Made by a program: the position numbers and the translations under genes. A DNA stretch of 39,321 nucleotides from a virus. Below are positions 21,980 through 29,354 of this stretch, piece after piece; position 1 is the first letter of the stretch; the number at the start of each line of letters is the position of its first letter. The notes beneath the pieces are model-generated. The model did no database searches. It was not told where the DNA came from and saw only the letters and a program-made list of their open reading frames with translations. The DNA lies in the IMG/VR virus record IMGVR_UViG_3300036766_001358, positions 1 through 39,321 of that record; one strand, written 5' to 3'.

Positions 21980-22252
21980 CTACTTCGCCCCCTTGGGGTC
22001 GAGGGCCCGGTCTCGGACCTGCTGGACGGCGTACTGCATGACCTCGATGGCGTTGTCGACCTTCTTCTTGCCATCCTCGGGGGCCCGGGCGTTGTAGTAG
22101 ATCTTCTGGCGGCAGGAGGCCGGCCCGAACTCCAGGGAGTCGACCTGGTCGTTCTCGGTCCGGTGGACGTGGTTGTACTGGCCGAGGACCAGGGGCGCGG
22201 GCGCCGCCGGCGCCGGCGGGGCGGCCGGCTGCGGCTGCTGCTCGTCGGCCAT
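21980..22252 (-). CDS. Small hypothetical protein with Pro/Ala N-terminus
   Basis: A 90-residue protein. Residues 1-22 are Pro/Ala/Gln-rich and disordered. The rest is one small domain (GQYNHVHRTENDQVDSLEFG, then a helix VDNAIEVMQYAVQQVRDRAL). GGAGGTGG lies eight bases before the ATG at 22252, which follows the previous stop directly. Not recognised. Confidence 0.68.
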   Translation of the reverse strand: MADEQQPQPAAPPAPAAPAPLVLGQYNHVHRTENDQVDSLEFGPASCRQKIYYNARAPEDGKKKVDNAIEVMQYAVQQVRDRALDPKGAK

Positions 22253-22942
22253 TCATCCCACCTCCAGGGTGCGGGCGGCCGCCCGCAGCGCCTCGATCCA
22301 GGCCTTGACGGGCTTCCGGCGGATGGCGTTCATGCGCCCGTCGGGCCAGACCTGCTCGCCCAGGACCTGGCCGATGGCGAACTGGTGGTCCATGGCGGAT
22401 AGGCTCGGGTGGTATTGCATCCAGCCGACGAACTTCCCGGCCTCGGTCCAGGCGGCGTAGAGGCTGGCCCCGAAGCCCTGGGCGGCGTAGACGATGAGGC
22501 CCTTGATCTTCGGGGCGTCGATGGATTTGAGCCCCACGGGATAGACCTGGCACCGGAACAAGCGCAGGTACTCGACCTGGGCCCATCGGACGAACTCGCC
22601 GGCGTTGGCCGGCTTGCGGCGCCGGACCTGGTCGTCGTCGTCGCCCCAGACCACGGCCGGGTCGTGGTCGTAGAGGAAGGCCAGGGCGTCCCGGATGTGG
22701 GCGTCGACCTCAGAGATCGCCACCTCGCCGATGTCCGTGTCGTAAGCACGCTGGATGACATGGAGAGCAGCCTCGAGGAGCTCCACCGCACGCCTCCGCC
22801 GGCGCATGTTGTCGACGGCCGGGTCCGGCTGGTTGCTGGGCTCCTCACCGTCGAACATTCCGCGGGTGATGTCGGTCCGCTCTTCCTTCGAAAAACCGTA
22901 GGCGCTGTTCCCTCGGGCGCTCGGCCCGTCCGTGTTCATCAT
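22253..22942 (-). CDS. Hypothetical protein, first gene of the leftward early operon
   Basis: A 229-residue helical protein (RAVELLEAALHVIQRAYDTDIGEVAISEVDAHIRDALAFLYDHD; FVRWAQVEYLRLFRCQVYPVG; VKAWIEALRAAARTLEVG). The ATG at 22942 has GGAGG eight bases upstream and is the first gene after the regulatory region. Its position suggests early expression under control of the AbrB-like protein. No domain is recognised, so a role in host takeover or replication would only be a guess. Confidence 0.72.
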   Translation of the reverse strand: MMNTDGPSARGNSAYGFSKEERTDITRGMFDGEEPSNQPDPAVDNMRRRRRAVELLEAALHVIQRAYDTDIGEVAISEVDAHIRDALAFLYDHDPAVVWGDDDDQVRRRKPANAGEFVRWAQVEYLRLFRCQVYPVGLKSIDAPKIKGLIVYAAQGFGASLYAAWTEAGKFVGWMQYHPSLSAMDHQFAIGQVLGEQVWPDGRMNAIRRKPVKAWIEALRAAARTLEVG

Positions 22943-22959
22943 CTTCTCGACCTCCGCAT

Positions 22960-22985
22960 TGACCCCGGGCTTTCGGCCCGTGGTT
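22960..22985 (-). promoter_or_regulatory. Leader hairpin of the early operon
   Basis: The short untranslated leader before 22942 can form GGGC-CGAAA-GCCC, a compact hairpin, followed by GGAGG. On the minus strand CCATAATATCC (23006-23016) is a TATA-like box that would start transcription near 22984, just before this hairpin. A copy of the repeat motif, tagacctaaagg (22985-22996), overlaps the predicted start. Confidence 0.45.
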
Positions 22986-23019
22986 AGACCTAAAGGCGTA
23001 TGCGGGGATATTATGGTTT

Positions 23020-23079
23020 CGGTCTAATCCTGGTTCCAAGTTTCGGTCCAAGTGTCGGGCCAAGTCACGACCTAAAGAG
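23020..23079. repeat. Five in-register 12-bp tandem repeats in the divergent promoter region
   Basis: Units start at 23020, 23032, 23044, 23056 and 23068: cggtctaatcct, ggttccaagttt, cggtccaagtgt, cgggccaagtca and cgacctaaagag. The consensus is close to CGGTCCAAGT. The array ends just before the rightward TATA-like box. Related single copies lie at 22985 (tagacctaaagg), 23871 (cggccctaaata) and 23902 (cgacctaaagat), in front of the two leftward genes. Likely an operator array for the AbrB-like protein or an iteron-type origin. Confidence 0.7.
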
Positions 23080-23083
23080 AGAG

Positions 23084-23115
23084 CAATTATATATACCAAA
23101 TCCGATATGTTTTTT
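23084..23115 (+). promoter_or_regulatory. TATA-like promoter of the AbrB-like gene
   Basis: The AT-only box ttatatata (about 23088-23096) sits about 24-26 bases before the ATG at 23116, the usual archaeal distance from box to transcription start. The message would be leaderless and begin at that ATG. The box is nearly symmetrical, so it could also start leftward transcripts. Confidence 0.6.
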
Positions 23116-23319
23116 ATGGCAAAGGTGATGGTAAAGCCCCTGGTGAGGTCGGTCAACAAGGTCCATGACGGGAATGAAGGGGATTCTCTAAAGACCCTTA
23201 TCCCGATCGAGGTCATTCGATTTCTGAAACTCCAGGACAAGGAAAAACTCCTCTGGGAGTATGATGAGGGACACCGGAGGATGATCGTCAGCAAATATAT
23301 TGGCCGGTCCAAACCCTGA
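23116..23319 (+). CDS. AbrB/SpoVT-type small transcription regulator
   Basis: The only clear rightward gene. It encodes about 67 residues with the swapped-hairpin AbrB pattern: VRSVNKVHDGNEGDSLKTLIPIEVIRFLKLQDKEKLLWEYDEGHRRMIVSKY, that is, strand, DSLKTLIPIEVIRFLKL (the usual xxxTIPxEVxxxLxL core) and terminal strands. Such proteins bind DNA as dimers. The ATG at 23116 fits the TATA-like box and a leaderless message; ATG at 23107 would add three residues. It lies next to the tandem repeats and divergent from the early operon, so it is the best candidate for the viral switch regulator. Confidence 0.82.
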   Translation: MAKVMVKPLVRSVNKVHDGNEGDSLKTLIPIEVIRFLKLQDKEKLLWEYDEGHRRMIVSKYIGRSKP

Positions 23320-23481
23320 GAGAGAATATCCTTCATCGCCCGAAGATAAGCTTTGCTGTTAATATTGCCAATAGGTTAAATCGTCCCCCGATGGTATTCG
23401 AAACCCGTTTTGATTGGACGCCACCTACTTTTTTGGGGCGGACCGGAATTGAATTCGGCGGATGAAGGATTAGTGGTCGGC
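23320..23481. other. Noncoding stretch between convergent genes
   Basis: About 160 bases between the rightward AbrB-like gene and the leftward membrane-protein gene. No supported reading frame was seen. It contains a T6 tract (ttttttgggg, near 23430) that could terminate the rightward transcript and a weak inverted repeat around ccggaattgaattcgg (23443-23458). Nothing else is recognised; an attachment site could lie here but is not visible. Confidence 0.4.
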
Positions 23482-23865
23482 TCACTTTGATCGATGAAAA
23501 TAGAATCCTGCTATCAAGAGGATGATCGAGACAAGAAGAGCGGGTATGCCGGCAACCTGTTCTAATTGCCCGCGGTTTGCCTTTTCAGAACCTTGTTCCT
23601 GGAGATTCTCGGAGGATTGGCGGGACATATTTGCCATGAAATTCTCAGAATATTGTGTAAAGGAATCGGTCGCACCCCGGGCAAGGGCCGAATGATAATC
23701 CGCATTGTCCTCTGCCTCAGTGGACTTCCGGAGAAGTTCCTGCCCGTCATGCATATCGTAATAGCTAATAAGGAGCATTATCGAAGACAGTAAAATTGTG
23801 AATGCACCTATGCCAAGTAAGACCAAACCGAGTTCCTCGCGTTCCATTTCAACCCGATTGTCCAT
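23482..23865 (-). CDS. Two-helix membrane protein with soluble central segment
   Basis: A 127-residue protein. Transmembrane helix 1 is at about 12-33 (LGLVLLGIGAFTILLSSIMLLI), a polar helical region at about 40-100 (RKSTEAEDNADYHSALARG, NFMANMSRQSSENL), and helix 2 at about 104-123 (AGIPALLVSIILLIAGFYF), with a basic end. It is lower in GC than the operons and has its own promoter with repeat copies shared with the AbrB region. A lone, separately controlled membrane gene next to the regulator suggests a lysogeny-expressed protein, for example superinfection exclusion. A holin is the alternative. Confidence 0.7.
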   Translation of the reverse strand: MDNRVEMEREELGLVLLGIGAFTILLSSIMLLISYYDMHDGQELLRKSTEAEDNADYHSALARGATDSFTQYSENFMANMSRQSSENLQEQGSEKANRGQLEQVAGIPALLVSIILLIAGFYFHRSK

Positions 23866-23940
23866 TGGTTCGGCCCTAAATAATCTTTCTCTTTCGAGTT
23901 TCGACCTAAAGATTATTAATATATGATATACAATATATTA
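23866..23940 (-). promoter_or_regulatory. Promoter and operator of the membrane-protein gene
   Basis: On the minus strand, AT-only stretches (about 23912-23940, including ATATATTAATAA) form a TATA-like region. Between them and the ATG at 23865 lie two copies of the repeat motif (23871-23882 and 23902-23913). A perfect 10-bp inverted repeat, aataatcttt (23879-23888) and aaagattatt (23908-23917), can form an operator palindrome or a leader hairpin. The shared motif suggests control by the AbrB-like protein. Confidence 0.55.
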
Positions 23941-23950
23941 TTACTGGTAC

Positions 23951-24002
23951 GGCGGCTTTACCCGCCGGGGAGGGGGCGGCCTCGCGAACCTTCCCCCCTC
24001 CC
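23951..24002 (-). terminator. Double hairpin closing the tail operon
   Basis: Just after the stop of the last tail gene (24007-24009) the minus-strand transcript can form a 9-bp stem GGGAGGGGG/CCCCCTCCC (23994-24002 with 23968-23976). A second 5-bp stem GGCGG/CCGCC follows (23951-23966). The downstream DNA is AT-rich. This fits an end of transcription for the structural operon, although no long T tract follows at once. Confidence 0.55.
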
Positions 24003-24006
24003 GTAT

Positions 24007-27000
24007 CTATGGCTTGACCACCTGGATGGCCAACGTCACGCGCCGGCCCGGGATGAACTCGGGCCGCTCTGCCCATATATTCCCTGCGCCCGATGTCGGG
24101 TTCACGGAATACGCGGCGACCTGAACGAAGTTGGTCCCGGCGTAGTCGTCGGCGTATCCAAACCCTATCTCGGATATGACCTGCGGCCATGATCTGTTCA
24201 GCCCGATATCGTTCTTGCGAAGTTGCGCCTGGAGCATGACGAACCCGGACGCCATGACGAAGGCCTTGGCGCGGACCTGCCCGATCTTGTAGCCCAGGTT
24301 CACGCCGGCCGGCGTCCCGGTCCCGACCTCGAGGAAATATACCTTCGACGGGAGATAGGTGTGCGTCGGCTCCCGGTACATCAGGGGTATGTCGGCACGG
24401 AGACTCACCCCGACCGCCCCGATATCCTCACGCAGGGATGTCGGGCACTCGCTCGCGCCGGAATGGTGCGCCGGGCAGCCGCTCGACCCATCCTCACGCT
24501 GACGATCCGAACCCATCCGGATACGGCCGCCAAGGCCGGTCAAGCCTCTGGTGATGCCCTCGATGCGGCCGAGCGTCGAGCCGTCCTTGAGGCCGCCTAT
24601 CCGGTCGACCGAGGGGGTGCGGTAGATCCACTCGGGGTTGAGGAACCCGAGCTCCAGGGCCGTCGGCTTCCCGGTCCCGCCGGACCATCGAACGCCCTTG
24701 ACGCAGAATATGCCGTCAATGCCCTTGCGCGAGATTTTCAGATAGACCAGCTCGTTGCAATGGCGGAATGGCCCGGTCGCGAGGCTCTGGTCGAGGCCTT
24801 CGAGCGTGACGTTCCCGCCCACTTCGGTCTCCATGCCGGCGTCTGCGAGCTGGATGGTCTGACCTGCAAAGTCACCGTACCCGACGCCGATGCCGCCGGT
24901 GAGGAACACGCTCCCGCGCTGCAGGCTCTTGCCGGTCCCGGCGGCGCCTCCTCCCGCCGCGAGCACGTCGCCGCCCATGTTCCTGATGATGGCGGTCTCG
25001 GCCGCTTTCTTGAAGTTGCGGAAGACCTGACCATCCACGATGCGCACATAATTCTGCGAGACCGGGGAATCCCTGGAATCGTAGAATGTTCGGACGGACT
25101 TTTGGGCGCTTGAATAGAGGTTCCAGGTAGTGGCGTTCGGGAACTTGGCGTCCCGGACCTCGAGCGTGACCGCGCCGGCGGCCGATTTGTACACCCGTGC
25201 GACCACGGGGCAATTCTTCGCCAGCGTCTCGAGGGCGTCGAGCCCGTTGCTGTTCTCGAGCTGGATGCAATATTGCTTCGTGGCCGGCTCGGTGATGGAG
25301 ATGTCCAGGACCGTGTAGAGGTCCGAGACGATTGCCTTCGCCCAGGACTGGAACACGGTCGCGTAGGTGATGGTCCCTTTCCAATAGGTCGCCCTCACGA
25401 GTTTCTGGCCGGTGAATAGGATGGGGACGGTGCCGTCGCGCCGCCATGAGTACTGGCCGCATTGGTCGCCGCCCTGCAGTTGCCTCAAGACGAAGTAGAT
25501 GAGGTGCGCACCGCCGGCGTCGTCCTCGATCTTGTATTCGCCCTTGGTGTAATCGAGGTCAATCCAATGGCTCTCGAAATCCATCCCATAGTAGATGGCG
25601 AACTTGGCGGCATTCACGATATAGGCGCCACCGTTGACGCTCTCGACGCCACGCCTCGAGAGGGGCAACATGTCGGCGGTCGCCGAGCACCGGAGTTCGA
25701 AGTAATTGTTGGCCCCAGCGGCGGATACCCGGAGGACTATCCAATACATCGATCCGGATTGGAGCACGAGTTGGGTGGCATCACTGGCCGCTGCGAAGAA
25801 ATCAAGCTCGACCCAGCTCTCGTTCCCGACGCCGACGCCCCAGTTTGCCCTGGGCGAGGTGAGGGTGGCGACGATGGTCCCGGACGGAACGCCGTTGTTG
25901 TCGGTCTGTATCTCGCAGACAAGATCAGCGACGTTGCCGCCGGCGTTCTGGTAGCCCTTGAGCCATACCTTGCGGAACTCGCCTGAGCCTGCGATGAAGC
26001 TCTGCGCCACCTTCGTATTGACGCCGGCCCCCTGGTCGAATACCCGCCATACGCCGGGTGTCAGGGCCGCCCAAACGCCCTCCCGTATCAGGAGCAGCCG
26101 GAGGCGCTCGAGCGGCACCTGCGGAGCCTTGTCAGCGTCCAGGGTGGCCGTGAGCCGCTGGACATAGCCGTTATTGAGCGTCAGGGCGATCGGCAGGGTC
26201 TCGTCGACGATATGGGTGTTGCCCCATACCGCAAAGGGTATCTGTCGCTCGAACATGACGCCCAGGATGCCGATGCACCGGACCGAGACCTCGTTCTTCC
26301 GGAGCGGCTTGGTGATGGACCGGACGTAGCCATAGAAGAACGTGTCGCCCCATGTGGCCTCGCCCGATTCCCGCCGGTACATCTCGACAATGTCGTCCTC
26401 CTCGATGGCCTCGGCGTCCTCGGTATCGACAAAGTTGAGCTCTATCTCCGGGACCTCGTTCCGGCCGTCGCCGAGGGTCCAGGACTTGAGCCGGAGCTCG
26501 TCCGTCTCGGTCGACATGGACCCGATGATGACCTTGTGCTGATAGGTCCCCATCGAGGACGGCGTTCCGCTGAAATTTCCGGAGAGCTCCTCAAGCAGGA
26601 TTGTATCCGACCCTGCCGATGCAAAATAGACCTTGACCTTGATGTCGGTGCTGAGTGTCGGCGAGAACCCAAAGTCAAAGTCGGCGCTATAGAGCGTGAT
26701 GGTGGATGTGATGTCGACCGTCCTCGTGGAAAGGACCGAGTTATCCGACGCCTTGATTATCTCGACCTTGGTGATTTTATTGCTCGCCGACCCGTTCGAG
26801 ACCGTGACCGTGAGAGATTGAAGCTGACTCCCGGTCGGCATTGAGATAGATTGAGACCTCCAATTCCCTGTAGACTTGTAGGGGAGGACGACGACATTCT
26901 GAGCATAGTAGTCGTGCGAGCTCCCGGCCGGGCTGTAGCTGTTATTGAAGTTTGCACCGCTGTAGGTCGGGTTATCGGAGTAGCCTTTTCCGATGATGAT

Positions 27001-27609
27001 GGCCGGGGAACCGCTCCACCCGGCCGGCCGAGCGGCTGACCGGATGGATGTCCAGGATGTCCCGTTGGTGGAATAGAACGCCTCGTAAGTCGTGGAGGTG
27101 AGGACAATCTTTAACCAGTACCAGGTCCCGGTCGATGGTGTACCTGTTTCCGCGTACCCGGTCGTGCTGGCGTCGTTGTACCCGCATTGGTATCGAAGTG
27201 TCCCGCCGGAATTTGCGAGCGAGACTCGGACCCAGTTGTCCACATCCCAATACATGACCGCGCCGACAGCCCACGAATTGGCTCCGGAGCCGGATGGGAA
27301 TTTAAACCGGCCGATGAGAATGATGTTGTCGATGCCGGGCGACCGTTCGATATGGGCAAAGGCATGTTCCCGGCTGTTTATCCGCCACTTCCCGAGGTCG
27401 ACCAGGTCCCAAGAATCGATGACATCCTCGGATGTGTCGTCGTGCTCGGTCCAGCCGGCTTTTCGGCCGGTCGACGCCGGCCGGTCGCAGAATGTCGGCG
27501 CGCTTCCGAGAGCGTTGTCGGCAATGAGAGCGTTGTCCGTGGCCGTGTCCGCATCGCTCTTGTCGCCGCCGTCAAAGTCGGCGGTCGTGGTGATGGTGAA
27601 GTCGGCCAG
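24007..27609 (-). CDS. Large tail hub/receptor-binding protein with N-terminal lectin-like domain, probable CTG start
   Basis: A 1200-residue tail-tip protein. Residues of about 65-240 look like a concanavalin-like (LamG-type) domain (IIGRFKF-like strand, MYWDVDNWVRVSLAN, WYWLKIVLTSTTYEAFYSTNGTSWT). A beta-sandwich follows, then a hub-like domain near residues 360-450 (VPEIELNFVDTEDAEAIEEDDIVEMYRR, FFYGYVRSITKPLR, VSVRCIGILGVMFERQIP) as in distal tail or gp27-like proteins. The first ATG is at 27255 and would cut into the lectin domain. The frame is open and coding-like back to CTG GCC at 27609, seven bases after GGAGG, with no ATG, GTG or TTG between the in-frame TGA and Met119. CTG is therefore proposed. 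Confidence 0.82.
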   Translation of the reverse strand: MADFTITTTADFDGGDKSDADTATDNALIADNALGSAPTFCDRPASTGRKAGWTEHDDTSEDVIDSWDLVDLGKWRINSREHAFAHIERSPGIDNIILIGRFKFPSGSGANSWAVGAVMYWDVDNWVRVSLANSGGTLRYQCGYNDASTTGYAETGTPSTGTWYWLKIVLTSTTYEAFYSTNGTSWTSIRSAARPAGWSGSPAIIIGKGYSDNPTYSGANFNNSYSPAGSSHDYYAQNVVVLPYKSTGNWRSQSISMPTGSQLQSLTVTVSNGSASNKITKVEIIKASDNSVLSTRTVDITSTITLYSADFDFGFSPTLSTDIKVKVYFASAGSDTILLEELSGNFSGTPSSMGTYQHKVIIGSMSTETDELRLKSWTLGDGRNEVPEIELNFVDTEDAEAIEEDDIVEMYRRESGEATWGDTFFYGYVRSITKPLRKNEVSVRCIGILGVMFERQIPFAVWGNTHIVDETLPIALTLNNGYVQRLTATLDADKAPQVPLERLRLLLIREGVWAALTPGVWRVFDQGAGVNTKVAQSFIAGSGEFRKVWLKGYQNAGGNVADLVCEIQTDNNGVPSGTIVATLTSPRANWGVGVGNESWVELDFFAAASDATQLVLQSGSMYWIVLRVSAAGANNYFELRCSATADMLPLSRRGVESVNGGAYIVNAAKFAIYYGMDFESHWIDLDYTKGEYKIEDDAGGAHLIYFVLRQLQGGDQCGQYSWRRDGTVPILFTGQKLVRATYWKGTITYATVFQSWAKAIVSDLYTVLDISITEPATKQYCIQLENSNGLDALETLAKNCPVVARVYKSAAGAVTLEVRDAKFPNATTWNLYSSAQKSVRTFYDSRDSPVSQNYVRIVDGQVFRNFKKAAETAIIRNMGGDVLAAGGGAAGTGKSLQRGSVFLTGGIGVGYGDFAGQTIQLADAGMETEVGGNVTLEGLDQSLATGPFRHCNELVYLKISRKGIDGIFCVKGVRWSGGTGKPTALELGFLNPEWIYRTPSVDRIGGLKDGSTLGRIEGITRGLTGLGGRIRMGSDRQREDGSSGCPAHHSGASECPTSLREDIGAVGVSLRADIPLMYREPTHTYLPSKVYFLEVGTGTPAGVNLGYKIGQVRAKAFVMASGFVMLQAQLRKNDIGLNRSWPQVISEIGFGYADDYAGTNFVQVAAYSVNPTSGAGNIWAERPEFIPGRRVTLAIQVVKP

Positions 27610-27611
27610 GC

Positions 27612-27851
27612 TCAGACCTCCTTGATTTTCAGCTCAAGGACCTTGTCGGTCTTTTCCACCTTGTTGCTCTTCAGCTGTGTGGTCGTGATGGTGATTGTCA
27701 ACAGGTTGGTCTCCATCGTCGTGGTGACATCGCATTCCTCGGACGGGATGCCAAGGAGCTCGAGCGCCCAATGGACAAACTCCGGGAGCGGGAGCTTTGC
27801 ATACATCGCTTTCCAGTCGGCTTTCTTGAGATCGATTGTGGTCTTGGCCAT
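27612..27851 (-). CDS. Small tail-module protein
   Basis: A 79-residue protein: a helical N-terminus (KKADWKAMYAKLPLPEFVHWALELLGI), then a Thr-rich beta part (CDVTTTMETNLLTITITTTQLKS) and a charged tail. The ATG at 27851 shares a base with the preceding stop. It sits between a fibre-like protein and the large hub, so it is probably a virion or assembly component, but no family is recognised. Confidence 0.68.
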   Translation of the reverse strand: MAKTTIDLKKADWKAMYAKLPLPEFVHWALELLGIPSEECDVTTTMETNLLTITITTTQLKSNKVEKTDKVLELKIKEV

Positions 27852-28171
27852 CAGACTACCTTCTGGAGCACTGCCCGGACCGGAAAGTCGGGGATGGATG
27901 TGTAGTACTTGGAGCCGCCGCCCATCTCGACGTAGCCCTCGCAGCAGTAGTTCCCGGCCTCATCGAGGTCATCGGTCGTCGTAGTCGTATATGAGAAGGT
28001 CCCATTGGCGGCAACCTCTATCGTCCCGTCCTTTGTCATTAATGCCCCAGACGGTTTCTTGAAGATGATCTTCAGGATCGTGTAGCCGGTCAGGTTCTTG
28101 GGCGCGCCGCTCTCCATGACCTGCAGGATGGTCTTGTAGCCGATCGCATATTGATAAACCTCGTCGCTCAA
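27851..28171 (-). CDS. Baseplate upper-protein-like N-terminal domain (BppU-like), TTG start
   Basis: A 106-residue beta-sandwich protein: KTILQVMESGAPKNLTGYTILKIIFKKPSGALMTKDGTIEV, FSYTTTTTDDLDEAGNYCCEGYVEM, YYTSIPDFPVRAVL. This follows the pattern of the BppU-type N-terminal Ig-like domain that attaches fibres to baseplates. The TTG at 28171 overlaps the preceding stop by four bases (TTGA) and has GGTGAG upstream. It probably contributes to the tail tip. Confidence 0.72.
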   Translation of the reverse strand: MSDEVYQYAIGYKTILQVMESGAPKNLTGYTILKIIFKKPSGALMTKDGTIEVAANGTFSYTTTTTDDLDEAGNYCCEGYVEMGGGSKYYTSIPDFPVRAVLQKVV

Positions 28172-28434
28172 TCTCTCACCACCTGATTGTTCTCCGTCTT
28201 GACTGTCACCGTTCTCTGCGCGCTCGTCGCCACTTGGACCGGGATGGTCGCCACGCTCCCCACGGCCACGCCCAGGGCCTCCGAGGTTGCGACCGCGGCC
28301 TGGAACGAGGCCTGGGACAAGGCCGTGACCTGGAAGGTTCGGATGACCGCCGGCGTAATGGCCTGGAGGAGTGTGCCCCAGCCGTAGGTCGCGCCCGGGT
28401 CCTCACCAAAGCCGTAGACGCCGACATTAGACGT
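28168..28434 (-). CDS. Small tail-module protein, probable ACG start
   Basis: An 88-residue protein (SNVGVYGFGEDPGATYGWGTLLQAITPAVI, AVATSEALGVAVGSVATIPVQVAT). The frame is coding-like and ends in a four-base overlap with the next TTG start. No ATG, GTG or TTG occurs between the in-frame TGA and a TTG at codon 39. ACG TCT at 28434 is seven bases after GGTG, so ACG is proposed. A competing frame with an ATG at 28427 gives an Arg/Pro-rich shadow product. Gly and Ala content suggests a structural tail role. Confidence 0.6.
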   Translation of the reverse strand, partial: TSNVGVYGFGEDPGATYGWGTLLQAITPAVIRTFQVTALSQASFQAAVATSEALGVAVGSVATIPVQVATSAQRTVTVKTENNQVVRD

Positions 28435-29167
28435 GGGCGCTCACCTCATCCATAGTCGCGAAGGCGGTCGCCGACATAGACACATCGGAGCCGGCCATCG
28501 TCCTCGGCTTCCAGTCGTACAGGACGGTCGCCTCGTCGTCGTCGTAGATGTGCCAGTGCTTGTCCGTATCGTCCCACACCTTCCTATTGGTCCAGAACTT
28601 GCGGAGGAAATCGATGGTCGTGATGAGGGCTGCGAGGGCCAGCTCGACGTCGTCGACATTCCCATCCACGGTCGCGAGCGCGGCGGCCTGAGCGGCCGTC
28701 TTCGCCGCGTCGTACGCCCCGGTGAGCGTCATGGCCGCCCCAGGCGCCGCCGCGCTCTTGGCGGCGTCGTATGCGCCCGTGAGGGTCATCGCGTCGCCTG
28801 GGGCCGCGCGCGAGCCCACGGAGGCATTCAGGTTGGATAGGCCGGCCGCGCTCGCGTCGTAGACATCGAGCTCCGTGACCTGGACGAGGGCCGGGAAGGT
28901 CCGGACACCCGCTTTGGCCGACCGCACGACCATGAAGCCGACCGTGTCGAGCTCGCCGGCCGTCGCCTCGTAGTAGTATAGGCCGTTCCCGATCTCCGAC
29001 ATGGAGCCGGCGAAGTCCGCCTCCGCGCCCCCGTTCTTGCAGACCTTGAGGTCCGAGCCGGAGAAGGTGAGGCCCGTCTCGGGCGTCTTGCCATCCGTGT
29101 CGTCCACGAAGTAGAACGGGATGCGCCTGCGCGCGGCCGTGGCCTGGGACTTCTTGAGCTGAATCAT
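28427..29167 (-). CDS. Tail fibre/baseplate protein with tandem Ala-rich repeats
   Basis: A 246-residue protein. The N-terminus (IPFYFVDDTDGKTPETGLTFSGSDLKVCKNGG, GNGLYYYEATAGELDTVGFMVV) is the beta domain common in baseplate and fibre proteins. Residues of about 120-165 hold a tandem repeat whose core is MTLTGAYDAAK, present twice. The C-terminus is a helix followed by FWTNRKVWDDTDKHWHIYDDDEATVLYDWKP. The ATG at 29167 shares a base with the preceding stop, with AGGGGG eight bases upstream. It probably links fibres to the tail tip. Confidence 0.78.
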   Translation of the reverse strand: MIQLKKSQATAARRRIPFYFVDDTDGKTPETGLTFSGSDLKVCKNGGAEADFAGSMSEIGNGLYYYEATAGELDTVGFMVVRSAKAGVRTFPALVQVTELDVYDASAAGLSNLNASVGSRAAPGDAMTLTGAYDAAKSAAAPGAAMTLTGAYDAAKTAAQAAALATVDGNVDDVELALAALITTIDFLRKFWTNRKVWDDTDKHWHIYDDDEATVLYDWKPRTMAGSDVSMSATAFATMDEVSAHV

Positions 29168-29343
29168 CAGTTGAACCCCCTGTTGAATTGCGAGCCGGTG
29201 AATGTCTCGCCGGCCCCCCCGCCTGTCGTGCCCATGAACTGGATGCCTTCGAAGCCGAGGGCCCGGAGCGCGCCGGCGCCGCCCGCCGCCCTCGTGAGCG
29301 TGAAGGTCTCGCCGCCCCCGAACAGTATCTCGTTTATGGCCAT
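29167..29343 (-). CDS. Small Gly-rich tail protein, 58 residues
   Basis: A short gene with ATG at 29343 behind GGTGAGG. The protein is Gly/Thr-rich (NEILFGGGETFTLTRAAGG, MGTTGGGAGETFTGSQFNRGFN), with the motif GETFT appearing twice. It lies between two large tail genes and ends in a one-base overlap, so it is likely translated. The function is unknown; it could be a tail-tip peptide. Confidence 0.65.
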   Translation of the reverse strand: MAINEILFGGGETFTLTRAAGGAGALRALGFEGIQFMGTTGGGAGETFTGSQFNRGFN

Positions 29344-29354
29344 GTTCCTCACCC

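Noticed and set aside
28206-28427. ATG-initiated leftward frame in the tail operon
   Set aside because: Product is Arg/Ser/Pro-rich. The other frame (28168-28434) has GC-biased third positions, a natural protein composition and correct overlap with the next gene.
28700-28800. CRISPR-like or diversity-generating repeat
   Set aside because: The repeat encodes a tandem MTLTGAYDAAK unit in a fibre protein, occurs twice without spacers, and no reverse transcriptase or cas gene is present.
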